In this document: positions 35,500-45,300 of the stretch, in pieces
How the letters are laid out: each line of letters opens with the position of its first letter
How positions within the stretch are numbered: the first letter of the stretch is position 1
The notes under the pieces: model-generated
Told to the model about the DNA's origin: nothing
The model's input: the letters and a program-made list of their open reading frames with translations, nothing else
Database searches by the model: none
Assembly: GCF_003668875.1 (NCBI RefSeq)
Contig: NZ_RAWM01000005.1
Location: forward strand, 62,001-126,000
DNA length: 64,000 bases
Reading direction: 5' to 3'
Source: Corallococcus interemptor
GTDB taxonomy: Bacteria > Myxococcota > Myxococcia > Myxococcales > Myxococcaceae
Made by a program: the position numbers and the translations under genes

Positions 35500-36216
35500 G
35501 TGAGGCGCAGGTGGCGACAGAGGGCGTTCGCGCAGGTGGCGATGGCGGTGCTGGCGGCGGGGTGCGGCGCGTCGAATCCCCCGGATGAGGCTCCCCGCAC
35601 CTGCGTTCCCTCCGGCGGTGCCACGGGCGCCCCCGGAACCATCGAGGAGGCGGTGGCGCTCATCAACTCCCTGCCCCGCCCCACTTCCGTGGCCTGCCTC
35701 GTGGAGAGTCTGGACCGTCCCCTGCGGATGAGTGCCACGGAGAGCGAATTCAGCGCGCAGCCCGCGCATGGCCGGCGCAGCCCTCGCATCTTCCTGTTCT
35801 CGGGCTCCCTCATCCTCTCCGTCGTCCCCGACGGCCCGGGAGCGGAGATCGTCGAGTTCAGCCAACTGGACGCCTCCGGCCGCTCCATCAAGGGAGAGCT
35901 GGCCTTCCCCATCGAAGCCGAGGTGCCCCCCGAGGCTCCGTACACGAAGGTCATGTTCCAGCCCGACCTCACCGGCTGCGCGTTCTGTCACGCGGACGAG
36001 AAGCCCGCGTATCGCGTGGGGAACGCGTGGGCCTACTCCTCCCAGGCGCTGCGCCCGGTGGACTCCTCGCTCGTCCCGATCGAAGAGCTCCGGCGGGAAG
36101 CCTCCACCTGCGACGCCTCCGTCGAACCCGAGCGCTGCCGGCTCCTCCAGGAACTCTTCGAGCACGGCTTTCCACGCGCTCACGCCTTTCCCTCGTCGCT
36201 CCCGACCTTCCCCTGA
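35500..36216 (+). CDS. Lipoprotein with single CxxCH (haem c-type) motif
   Basis: 238 residues. The signal peptide ends at the lipobox AAGC. A Thr/Pro/Gly linker is followed by an unrecognised beta-rich domain; GCAFCHADEKPAYRV (about residue 154) contains CAFCH, the covalent haem attachment motif of c-type cytochromes, in the cytochrome family's periplasmic setting. A methionine ligand could not be assigned. GTG 35500 follows CTGGAGGTCACAC. The 606-bp stretch 35622-36227 recurs at 41000-41605. Confidence 0.7.
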   Translation: MRRRWRQRAFAQVAMAVLAAGCGASNPPDEAPRTCVPSGGATGAPGTIEEAVALINSLPRPTSVACLVESLDRPLRMSATESEFSAQPAHGRRSPRIFLFSGSLILSVVPDGPGAEIVEFSQLDASGRSIKGELAFPIEAEVPPEAPYTKVMFQPDLTGCAFCHADEKPAYRVGNAWAYSSQALRPVDSSLVPIEELRREASTCDASVEPERCRLLQELFEHGFPRAHAFPSSLPTFP

Positions 36217-36227
36217 TTCAGGCCTCG
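35622..36227 (+). repeat. 606-bp duplicated segment, original copy
   Basis: Starting in codon 41 of the CxxCH lipoprotein gene and running 11 bp past its stop, this segment matches 41000-41605 with a constant offset of 5378 and four mismatches (about 99.3% identity, no indels). The other copy begins exactly at the right end of an IS4-family element. Confidence 0.95.
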
Positions 36228-36444
36228 GCTGCCTGGGGCCGGGCGCTGGAGTCGCCCAACCCTGGTGGACACCGCCCTCGCCCATGTCCTCTCCTGGAAT
36301 CGGTGGCGGTACCGGGCGTGCAATGCCTATCGCTGATAGAAGAGCAGATCCGTTGGGGAACCGAGCCAGTCCAGCCGTTCCCTCCTGCTCTCCTCGCTTT
36401 CCCCCAATCCCTATAGATTGATGTCCCTTTGAGGGAGGTCCGCG

Positions 36445-36771
36445 ATGCCCACAGGAGAGAAGCGCCGCGTCGAACTCGTGGTTCATGAGACGACAAGCAA
36501 GACGCTCACCGCTATCGGCGAGATCTACGAAGTGAATACCGCCGACCCCAGCAAGAGCGAACTGGACGTCAGCGACATCAAAGCGCGGCTGGGCTGGCCA
36601 TCCCGCTTCGTCACGACGCCGGGCACCTACCAGTACCGCTTCCACGTCGAGAAGGGCACCGGGAAGTTCCGGGTTGGAGTGCGGGAGATTGGAACCACGA
36701 AGTGGTTGGGCAATGACGAGTTCGATACCGCCTTCGGATTCTCAGGCAAGGTGCTGTCATTCACGGTTTGA
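36445..36771 (+). CDS. Hypothetical protein, short beta-rich
   Basis: 108 residues, no signal peptide or TM. Alternating polar/hydrophobic strands with FVTTPGTYQYRFHVEKGTG resemble an immunoglobulin-like or C2-like beta sandwich. ATG 36445 follows GGGAGGTCCGCG. It ends 8 bp before the next gene's start (36780), so they are likely co-transcribed. Family unknown. Confidence 0.65.
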   Translation: MPTGEKRRVELVVHETTSKTLTAIGEIYEVNTADPSKSELDVSDIKARLGWPSRFVTTPGTYQYRFHVEKGTGKFRVGVREIGTTKWLGNDEFDTAFGFSGKVLSFTV

Positions 36772-36779
36772 GGGACACC

Positions 36780-37997
36780 ATGGTCTGGCTGCCTCGGCTC
36801 GCTGTCGTTGTTGTGCTTTGCCTCGCAGGACGCTCGCTCGCACAGGAATCAACAGGCAGCAACTCGCCAGGGTTCGCGCCTGTGGTTCCCTCGGTGCAAC
36901 TGACGGGGGATACCTCGGGGAAGGCGACGTTCCGCGCATCGGTGGACGTAGCGCTGAACCTCAACGAGCGCTACATGATGTCATTCCTGCCTTCAGGGCA
37001 GGTCCAGGCGACAGAGGGCCTCGCCAATCTGCTGACAGCGGATGACGACGGGGTGTCCACGACACTGCCGTTCCGGGTCGGAGGGAGCGTCGTCCTGCAT
37101 GACCTCGGCGAGTTTGACTCCGGGACTTCAAACCTGGCCCCTCCCGAACTCGAGCGTGCCTGGAAGGTCTCCGCGGTGGACCGCTGCCTCCAGGTCTGCA
37201 CGGCCAGCCCGGAGACCAAGAACTGCGACAGGTTCAAGGCGCCGCCTCCGGATCCCACCGCGGTGTCACCCGAGCACATGTGCGCGGAAGGGGCGGCGTT
37301 GTACGTGCGCCTGGAAGCGGCCAGCCTCGAGGGCAAGAGTGTGCGCCGTGACGTGAAGCTGTTCCCCGTCCCGTTGTTTTCCATCGCGGGCCTGTGGGGG
37401 CAGGAGCGCTACAAGTTCCTCAGCCCACGAGAGGACGGGCTGCTCACGGAAGCCAAGCGCACCTTCGACGTGTGGGCGCTCGCAGCGGGTTACACGACCA
37501 TCGTGGGGCGCAACGTGAGCATCGAGGCCCTCGCGGCGCTGAGCGCGTCCCGGGAGGAGTCGGAGGTCAGTGTGGAGTGGTGCGTGCCCAACGTGCCTGT
37601 CGGTGGCGACACACCTGGCCAGTCCTTCCCCACCACGGCTTGCAAGAATGGCCTTGTGGGAGCGCCCGCCTTTCAACGGCAGGCAACGCTCAACCTGCTC
37701 GTCGGCTTCATCGACCCCGCCAAGGCCCAATGGCGGTTCGCGGCCGGCCCCAGGGTCACGACGGGCGGAAATCAAATCACGCTGGGCCTGGACGTCCCCT
37801 TCTACCTCCAGCTCGCGGAGGTGCTTGGCGAGGGCAAGGACAAGGTCGACTACCGGGGCCTTCTGAGAATCACGCCCCGCGTCGAATACGAGTTGCGCAA
37901 GGAGGGGGAGGACGAGCGCCGGTTCCTCCTCGTCCTTGAGTTGCTGGGCCAGCGCAGCCTCTTCTCGAACGCGCTCGACAGCATCTCCAATCTGTAG
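36780..37997 (+). CDS. Exported protein, outer-membrane beta-barrel-like
   Basis: 405 residues. Signal peptide MVWLPRLAVVVVLCLAGRSLA. The mature chain has a Cys-rich loop (residues near 140, CLQVCTASPETKNC, and later CAEG) and long amphipathic strands toward the end (WRFAAGPRVTTGGNQITLGLDV), the pattern of a myxobacterial barrel protein. ATG 36780 follows GAGGGACACC; an in-frame TTG at 36768 is less likely. Probably co-expressed with the small protein at 36445. Confidence 0.65.
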   Translation: MVWLPRLAVVVVLCLAGRSLAQESTGSNSPGFAPVVPSVQLTGDTSGKATFRASVDVALNLNERYMMSFLPSGQVQATEGLANLLTADDDGVSTTLPFRVGGSVVLHDLGEFDSGTSNLAPPELERAWKVSAVDRCLQVCTASPETKNCDRFKAPPPDPTAVSPEHMCAEGAALYVRLEAASLEGKSVRRDVKLFPVPLFSIAGLWGQERYKFLSPREDGLLTEAKRTFDVWALAAGYTTIVGRNVSIEALAALSASREESEVSVEWCVPNVPVGGDTPGQSFPTTACKNGLVGAPAFQRQATLNLLVGFIDPAKAQWRFAAGPRVTTGGNQITLGLDVPFYLQLAEVLGEGKDKVDYRGLLRITPRVEYELRKEGEDERRFLLVLELLGQRSLFSNALDSISNL

Positions 37998-38232
37998 CCG
38001 TGCGGCACACCGGCCTGCGACGGCGCTCAATCCATCGAAGCCTCGGCACCGCGAAGGCCCGCAGCGCCTCGGGGAACGGCAACGAGCCACAGCGCCGCCC
38101 TCAACAGGGCTCCCATCCGTCCTGTATTTTACTTGATGACTCAGCTCAGGAGCGCGAGGCCCGGGGCTGGCTCGCACGGCCCGCGGATTCTCTGCACCCT
38201 TCTTCAGGACACCGGCTCTCCAGGGGGACATC

Positions 38233-39369
38233 TTGGCCACGACCTACAAAGCCACCAGCGAGCTGAACTGCTGGAAGCAGCACCTCTGCCACGGATGCGG
38301 CGGCATCTACCGCTACCTCCTCACCCGGAAGTTGATGGGCAAGGGCGCCTCGCCCGAGGCCGCGAGCCGGGCGCTGCACGCACAGCTCGAGCTCGCATCC
38401 AAGGAGGAAGTGGATCTCCGGCCCTGCCCTCATTGCGGCCTCTTCCAGCCAGAGATGGTGAACTCGCGGCGCAGAGCCGTTCACACCTGGACGATGCTTC
38501 TGATGCTGTGCGGCCCAGTGGCCCTGGGCTACGTCTTCGTCCGCTTCGCGCTCCTGCCCGACGGTCAGCTGTCCAACCTCCTCGCGGGGTGCGCGGCAGT
38601 CGCCCTGGCGGCAAACCTGCTGGTGCTCCTGCGCAACCCCAACCGCGACCTGGAGGCCAACCTGAAGGACTCCCGGAAGCAGGTGGATGCTGGCGAGCTG
38701 ATGCTCGACAAGGCCGGCGCCATCGCGCCGGGGAGCTTCGTCCCGGTGGCCGAGAAGGCCTCGCCCAGGCGCCGGCTGGCAGTGGGGCTGTTGCTGCTCA
38801 GCGTCCTGGGCGCCGCCGCGCCGGAGCTGCTCCACATCCTATGCCACTGGGAGTTCAACCCCTCGGCCAAGCCCACCCTCGTGGGTCCGGGCGAGCGGTT
38901 CAGCTACACCTTGCCGTGGACCATCGACAGCGCCGCGGGCTACTGGGGCGGCACGGCCACGTGCACCTGGGTGAACGCGGAGGAACTGGGAGTGCACGAG
39001 CCCTGCGATGTCCAGGTGCCCAGCGCCCATTGGGGAGATTCCATCCAATCCCGCGGCAGCGTCTCCCGCGAGGTGTCGCCGTGGGTCAACATCACGCTGC
39101 CGGGGAATCCCGCACTGGTGGGCAAGACGGGCAGGTTCCAGGTGAGCCTCCAGGTGCGCTACCCGAAGGTCGTCGCCCCGAGCAGATTCGTGGAAGCGCA
39201 GGACTCCACCACCCAGGCGTTCTCCGTGACGTTCTCGTCCCGGGGCGCCAGCAACACCTACGAAACGGTCTGGTGGCTTGGGGTGCTCGTCAGCTTCGCC
39301 GCCGGGCTGCTGGGCAGCTTCATGCTCTGGAATTCCACGTTCGTGAGACAGGACGTGTCCGCAAACTAG
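38233..39369 (+). CDS. Zinc-ribbon membrane protein
   Basis: 378 residues with TTG start (ribosome site AGGGGGAC, 8 bp away). CHGCGG (about residues 19-24) and CPHCG (about 66-70) are the knuckles of a zinc ribbon at the cytosolic N-terminus. Two adjacent TM helices lie at about 80-130, a third at about 180-200, and a fourth near the C-terminus (WWLGVLVSFAAGLLGSFMLW). Between them is a beta-rich domain of about 140 residues on the periplasmic side. It may sense or assemble envelope factors; no family recognised. Its stop overlaps the IS5 remnant end at 39366-39369. Confidence 0.7.
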   Translation: MATTYKATSELNCWKQHLCHGCGGIYRYLLTRKLMGKGASPEAASRALHAQLELASKEEVDLRPCPHCGLFQPEMVNSRRRAVHTWTMLLMLCGPVALGYVFVRFALLPDGQLSNLLAGCAAVALAANLLVLLRNPNRDLEANLKDSRKQVDAGELMLDKAGAIAPGSFVPVAEKASPRRRLAVGLLLLSVLGAAAPELLHILCHWEFNPSAKPTLVGPGERFSYTLPWTIDSAAGYWGGTATCTWVNAEELGVHEPCDVQVPSAHWGDSIQSRGSVSREVSPWVNITLPGNPALVGKTGRFQVSLQVRYPKVVAPSRFVEAQDSTTQAFSVTFSSRGASNTYETVWWLGVLVSFAAGLLGSFMLWNSTFVRQDVSAN

Positions 39370-39463
39370 AGCCAGAGGCGGATGGAGGCGATGTGGAGCA
39401 TCGCCAGGCAGTTGGCGGCGCGCTTCTCGTAGCGCGTCGCCACCCGCCGGTTCTGCTTCAGGG
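39366..39463 (-). pseudogene. C-terminal remnant of an IS5-family transposase
   Basis: The minus strand reads RRVATRYEKRAANCLAMLHI then ASIRLWL and a stop, the characteristic end of IS5-group transposases. Upstream of about 39463 the match ends and EEP-derived sequence begins. No inverted repeats or catalytic residues remain. Confidence 0.75.
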
Positions 39464-39472
39464 GGCAGGCTC

Positions 39473-39553
39473 ACCCGCGTAGTTCTGGGCCAGCAGGCTG
39501 CTCACCCGCTTCGCCTCCCGCTCTCGCTGTTCCCTGTGGTCCTCACCGTTGAC
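39473..39553 (-). pseudogene. Fragment of an EEP nuclease/phosphatase gene
   Basis: On the minus strand this stretch encodes VNGEDHREQREREAKRVSSL and LAQNYAG, matching the EEP copies at 47771 and 50981 (VNGDDHRGQRQQEAERASSL; SGEDHREQREQEAERV). It stops at CACCGTTGAC, exactly where the left end of the IS4-family element A begins. It is a piece of a third module copy, cut by the IS. Confidence 0.85.
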
Positions 39554-41000
39554 GCATCCGCGTCCGTTTAGCGTGATGGAGAAAAGCAGAGCAGCATCAA
39601 GGACATAAAGGCAGCTGAGCAGGCAGGTCCTGAGAAATGGGGTGGCCAGGAACACTCTGTTGGCATGAAGAAGAGCGCTCCGAGGACGAAGGTGGCAGAG
39701 GGACTGCGCGCGCTGGTGTCGGCCGAAGACATCCTGGAGGCCGCGCGTCGGCTGGGAGCCTTGCAGCGCCAACGCAAGGTGGACCTGGTGGCGCTGGTGG
39801 AGTCCACCGTGGCCGCGGTGACGCCCGTGCCCGGCACGCAGACGACGGCCTTCGTCAATTACATCGCGCTCACCGGGCAGAAGCTGGCGCCCAGCGCCTT
39901 CTACGAGCGCTTCAACGACGCCTTCGGACAGTTGATGCGGGAGGTGGCCTCTCGGGCCGTCCAGGCCGTGCGGGAGGTGGCCGGCGAGGACAAGCCATTC
40001 AACGAACTGGGGGCGCTGCTGGACGAGTTCACGGACGTGCGGGTGGCCGACTCCACGTGCCAGTTGCTGCGGCGACTGGCGGCCGACTGGGCGCCGTCCA
40101 CCAGCGAGGCGAGGCCGGCCGCCTTCAAGTGGCATGCGCTGGTGTCGCTGAAGGACGAGTTGCCGGTGGCCGAGGGGGTGACGCCCCAACGCACCCAGGA
40201 TACGCGCGCCCTGCCCGACGGGGCGCTGGAGCCCGGCACGCTCACCTTCCTGGACCTGGGGTACACGGACACGGGCCGCTTCCTCGATGCGATTGAGGCC
40301 GGGGCCCACTTCCTGGTGCGCCTGAAGGCCCAGCACGACCCGAAGGTGCTGCGAGTGCACGAGGGCAAGGGCGAGCGCGTCCGGGCCCGTGGCATGCGCC
40401 TGACAGACGCGCTGCTGCAGGGCGTCCTCCAGGAGGAGGGCGGTGTCATCGACGTGGACGTACAGCTGGAGAAGCACGGACGCATGGCCCAGGCGCGCGT
40501 GGTGGCCGTGCAGGGCCCGGAGGGGGGAGCGGCGCTGGTACCTGACGACGGTGGGCCGGCACGTGCTGACAGCGCTCGAGGTGGCCGAGGCCTACCGTCT
40601 GCGCTGGCGGGTGGAGCTGCTTTTCAAAGCCCTCACATCCGGCGTGGGATTGACGGCGCTGCGCGCCACCCGGCCTGGAGCCGTCCTCTCGTTGGTTTAC
40701 GCCAAGGTGATTGCCCTCGCCCTCTCGCGGCTGCTGGAGTTGTCGTTGCAACAGAAGGCAGGCGAACCGGAGCAGCAGCAGGCGACAGGGCAGCTCGCGC
40801 TGGTGCTGGCGCTGACCCGCTGCGCCCCGCTGCTGCTGTCGCATGCGATGATGTGCCGAGGCGTGACGCTGGAGCAGTTGGAGGAGCGCATCCTGCTCAT
40901 CGCCGAGGTGACGGCGCGTTCACGCCAGCAGCGCCGCGAGCGGGAACGGCGTAAGCGCGAGGCTTCCCTCGGGAGCGGCGGCTAAACCGGAAGCGGATGC
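39554..41000 (+). mobile_element. IS4-family insertion sequence A (1447 bp)
   Basis: Imperfect terminal inverted repeats: GCATCCGCGTCC-GTTTAGC at 39554-39572 and, read on the minus strand, GCATCCGCTTCCGGTTTAGC at 41000-40981. The length and gene content are usual for IS4. No direct target duplication flanks it: the left side is EEP gene, the right side lipoprotein-gene copy, which shows that the flanks were rearranged after insertion. Confidence 0.8.
39665..40985 (+). pseudogene. IS4-family DDE transposase, frameshifted
   Basis: The first part (from ATG 39665) carries the first catalytic Asp in ADSTCQLLRRL and the second in FLDLGYTDTGRF. The reading frame then moves by +1 near a run of six G at 40522-40527, after which the Y-R-E-K-like signature YRLRWRVELLFKALTSG follows in the new frame and ends at TAA 40985. 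Removing one G from the tract would restore one protein (PEGERRWYLTTV). So the gene is probably inactive by a one-base insertion, unless the tract supports programmed or phase-variable slippage. Confidence 0.8.
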
Positions 41001-41605
41001 ACGGGCGCCCCCGGAACCATCGAGGAGGCGGTGGCGCTCATCAACTCCCTGCCCCGCCCCACTTCCGTGGCCTGCCTCGTGGAGAGTCTGGACCGTCCCC
41101 TGCGGATGAGTGCCACGGAGAGCGAATTCAGCGCGCAGCCCGCGCATGGCCGGCGCAGCCCTCGCATCTTCCTGTTCTCGGGCTCCCTCATCCTCTCCGT
41201 CGTCCCCGACGGCCCGGGAGCGGAGATCGTCGAGTTCAGCCAACTGGACGCCTCCGGCCGCTCCATCAAGGGAGAACTGGCCTTCCCCATCGAAGCCGAG
41301 GTGCCCCCCGAGGCTCCGTACACGAAGGTCATGTTCCAGCCCGACCTCACCGGCTGCGCGTTCTGTCACGCGGACGAGAAGCCCGCGTATCGCGTGGGGA
41401 ACGCGTGGGCCTACTCCTCCCAGGCGCTGCGCCCGGTGGACTCCTCGCTCGTCCCAATCGAAGAGCTCCGGCGGGAAGCCTCCACCTGCGACGCCTCCGT
41501 CGAACCCGAGCGCTGCCGACTCCTTCAGGAACTCTTCGAGCACGGCTTTCCACGCGCTCACGCCTTTCCCTCGTCGCTCCCGACCTTCCCCTGATTCAGG
41601 CCTCG
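41000..41605 (+). pseudogene. 5'-truncated copy of the CxxCH lipoprotein gene
   Basis: This is the second copy of 35622-36227. It lacks the promoter, start codon, signal peptide and lipobox, and begins at the IS-A right end. The four differences (GAG to GAA, CCG to CCA, CGG to CGA, CTC to CTT) are all silent transitions toward A/T. An internal ATG (41106) is in another frame. A frame start from GTG 41031 keeps the original frame but has no ribosome site. Probably not expressed. Confidence 0.85.
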
Positions 41606-41650
41606 AATGGGCTGCGGTTGCGGAACTGCGGGGTGGCAGCTGGTACAGCG

Positions 41651-42340
41651 TCAGGAGCGCCCTGTGAGCAACCCCAGCGGCACGTAGGGAATGGCGTCTG
41701 GAAGGGAAGCGAGGTCAATCAACCCACGCTCCTGCCCCACCTGCAGGGCAGCGAGCAGGCGCACATGCAGGAAGGCTTCTGGGTCGGTGCGCCACAGGCC
41801 CTGGGCCATCGCGGCCACGTACTGGGGCTCGAGTTGCTTGAATAGCGCAGGAACCTCCTGCCCCCGGCCCCGGATCATCAGGCTGAGCGTCTGCGTCAGG
41901 AAGCTGTCCAGCAGGGGGAGTGCCTTGTGGCGGATGCGCACCAGGTGCCGGGCCGCCCGCGGCTCGTCCTCCGCGAGGAAGGCGAGCAGCATCAGCGCGG
42001 GCTCGCGCTCGACGGGGCCGCAGCCGGTGTAGTGGGTGGTAGAGAACGGCGGCTCGAAGGCCATCCTCAGCGGGGCCAGCTCTCGGGCCTCCCGTGTCCG
42101 GCACAGGACCCGCACGGACGCCAGCATGGCGAAGTCGCAGGGGGAAAAACCGAAGCGCTGCGGATCTGGCGGGAGCGCTCGGGCAAGGTCCCGGCTGAAC
42201 ACCTCTTCCTCGGCAATCAACTGGCGGCGAGCTTCGTCAGGGGCGCGATCGAGCAGCATCGCAGCCGCCGCCCGGGACAGGCCCTCGGGGCCCGTCCGTC
42301 TTCGCTCCAGGACGGCTCGCTCCGCGTCGGTCAGGCTCAT
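41651..42340 (-). CDS. Candidate immunity protein for the DUF4157 toxin
   Basis: 229 residues, soluble, mainly helical, without signal peptide or known domain. Two stretches (PREALMLLAFL-like segment EREPALMLLAFLAEDEPRAA and ALFKQLEPQYVAAMAQGL) look like helical HEAT-type repeats. The ATG overlaps the toxin gene's TGA (42337-42340), so it is translated right after the toxin. A small cytosolic protein coupled to a C-terminal nuclease toxin is the usual immunity arrangement, but the assignment is from position and not sequence. Confidence 0.55.
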   Translation of the reverse strand: MSLTDAERAVLERRRTGPEGLSRAAAAMLLDRAPDEARRQLIAEEEVFSRDLARALPPDPQRFGFSPCDFAMLASVRVLCRTREARELAPLRMAFEPPFSTTHYTGCGPVEREPALMLLAFLAEDEPRAARHLVRIRHKALPLLDSFLTQTLSLMIRGRGQEVPALFKQLEPQYVAAMAQGLWRTDPEAFLHVRLLAALQVGQERGLIDLASLPDAIPYVPLGLLTGRS

Positions 42341-45300
42341 GGGTAGGTAAACTCCTGGATGAGCCTGGCGGGTTGGCCATGTGGCGTGGACACGACGGCG
42401 CCGCTCAAGGTGCCGTCGTCCAGCGCCTCCCGCAGGCGGGCCGCCGTGGCTTCATGGCCCGCATCGAAGAGTCGGTCAATCTGCCGCCTCACCCACCGAG
42501 TGCTCATCTGACCAGGCGACAGCTCCGCCGTTCCACCCTTGTACTCCACTATCCACAGCCGGCCCGCATCGTCGACGAAGACGTCATCCAGCCCCTGGCC
42601 ATAGCGCCCGTTGAACTCGAAGGGGTTGATCCAATGCTCCCACTGCCGCCAGCCTCGCCCTTCCAGCAGGGCCCGCCCCTCACTCACGCCAATCTCGTAG
42701 GACTGCTCGATGGCGCCCACCGTCCTCGCGCGCGACTCTGGCAGTGCCCTGACGTCCGGGACCAGCGCCTCCGCGGCGCTCGGAACAGCGGCCCGCTCTT
42801 GCATCGCGGACTGGAGGGCCCTGGGCGACAGTGCGTCGGCCTGGGTTCTGGCGACGACCGCCTGGGCCTCCAGCACATCGAGGACCTCGTCGTCTTCCAG
42901 GCCGAGGAACCGGCCGTAGGCGGCGGCATCGTCGATGGAGTCGGGGCTGAGCGCCGCGCGCAGTTCCTGCGAGAGGCCCGACGCGGGGAGGAAGCCATCT
43001 CGGGCCCGTCGCAGACCTTCGTCGTGAAGCCGCTTGAGGGCGGTGAGTTCCTCGGGCGCCAGTCGCTCAATGTCCAGGAGAAACTCCGCCCGGCGCAATT
43101 CGGCCAGGAACTGGTCGAAGCGCCAGTAACCCCGGCGGGCCAGATGCCAGGCCATCACCATGAGCCGGCCACCCGCCTCCGTGACAGCGCCGATGATGTC
43201 ATTCGCGCGCGTCGCGACTCCCAGCAGGGCCTGCCACTGCTGGCGCAGCGCATCCTCGGCATTGACCGCCCTGTTCGCCGCGCTGGCAATCCGAGCATCC
43301 AGTGACGGGATCTCGTTCACGGCCCGGCGGAACGCGGCCAACTCGCCCGTGGTGTTGAACGCCTCCGCGGCGGGGCGCAGGGCGCGCACCGCGGCCAGGG
43401 CCGAGCCGAAGTCCGCCGCCGCTCCAACCACGGCCAGCACGAGCCAGGCAATCGACGGGTCCTCGGAGAGAAGCTGCGCGTCGGAGGCTCGCTCCATGCG
43501 CAGGTACTCCCGCCAGGCGTCCATCGCCTGCCAGGCGCTCAACCCGAACGCGGTGACGCCCGCAGCGGCCGCAAGGGTGCCAGTGCCGAAGCTCAGCACG
43601 GTCAGTGCCAGCGTGACGACACCGAGGAGGAGCCCCTCGACAAGGGCCTCAATGCCCTCATCCGAGACGTGGTCCCGGATGATCCGGTCGTAGATGGTAC
43701 CCGGCGTGATTCCCTGCGCCTCGTATGAGGCCGCCAGCAGCTCATCGAGCTTGTAGATGAGGCTGGGGCCGGCATGGAGTTCCGCTCGCGTGGACACCAC
43801 CGATGCGCGGTGCTCGGAAACGTAGGCGAGCACGAGCCGCTGGACGTCATCCGGCGCGGCGCGGCCCAGCCGCTCCAGCGGAAAGTCCGGGAGGCCGAGG
43901 AGGGGGTGGTCACTGGCAAGCGGCCGCAGGGCCTCGGTGCCGGCGCGCTCCGCCTCCACCGACGCGAAGGCAGCCTCCAGAGCCACCTCGTCGTTGAAGC
44001 CCCCTCCCTCGTCCATCGCATGCCGGGGCCGCCAGGTGGCCCGCTCGCCCTGCACGTCCGCCTCGGCGTAGTGCGCCGGGGCCCCGGTGGCCGCCACGGC
44101 CCGCGCCAGGGCGGCGGCCTCCGCGGGGTCTGAGTAGCGCTGCTCGGCGACGAAGAGCAGGTGGTCGAACCGGTCAAGCAGCACGTCCGCCACCCGGACC
44201 GTCTCGCGCTCGAAGGCGCCGCGCCACGCCCCTATCGCCTGCTCGAACTCCGCGATGCTCGCGAAGCCATGGGCGTGGAGGGATGCCTCCAGCGTCTCGC
44301 GCATGCGCGGTGCCTCGAGGCGCGCGTTCACGACGTCCGGGTCGCTCACGCCGAACTCGTCGCTGGCCGGCAAGCCCGCGAGGCTCTCGGTGGCCTGCAT
44401 GTTCCGGTAGAGGGAGTAGACCTCATCGAGGCCGTAGAGGCGGGTGGAGAGACGACCGCGCTCCAGGGATTCCTGCCTCCGCTCCGCCTCTTCGGCGAGG
44501 TAGTTGCCGAGCGAAGACTCGAATGTGGCCCAGTCGTCCGTCACGCCGCCAATGCGCGACTGCCAGTCGGCGAGCTCGGCCGCGGAGAGCGATGCCAGCC
44601 GCTGGCCCACGCGCAGCGCTCTGTCGTAGTCCGCAGGCGACAGGTGCCGGGTGCTCCGGGGGTCGAAAAGGATGGCCCGGACGTGCGCTGGGAGGGACAG
44701 GAGGGCCCGGCGCGTCCGGACGAGGTTCGCGCGGAGGTGGCGCCAGTACTCGGCCATGCGCCGGTCATCCTGGCTCGTTCCGAGGCGCTCTCCCGGACGG
44801 TATTGGGTGCGCTCCCAGAATCGCCGGTCGACTTCAGCATGGAGGGCATCGCGCTCCGCCGGGTCCAGGCCGCTCACCTCCTCCTGGATTTCGGCTTGCT
44901 CCTCGGGCGAGGTCGCTGAGAGTGAGCGGTCCCGGACATGGATGAGCACGTAGCCCCGCCGGACGTCCTCTGCGCTCGCGGACTGGGGCGTTCCCGCCCA
45001 GCGCCAGTCCGCGGCTTCCCGGGCGGCCCGCGCCTCGTCGAGCGTCTGCAAGCGCGTGTACTGCCGGATGAACTCCAGGAGCAGCGTGTCAGAGTCCAGT
45101 TCCTGGCCGACGCAAACAGAGAAGTAGAACGTGATGCCGCGGGGCTGTTCCTGCCGCAGGAGCGCCGGAGGGCCGCCGCGCTGCTGGAGCACGTGCGTCA
45201 GCTCGTGTGCCAGCAGTGACCGTCCCTCAGCGCTTTCCGGCGCCCACGCGCCGTGCGAGAAGCCGACGTGCGCACCGAAGCTGAAGGCACGTGCGCCCAG

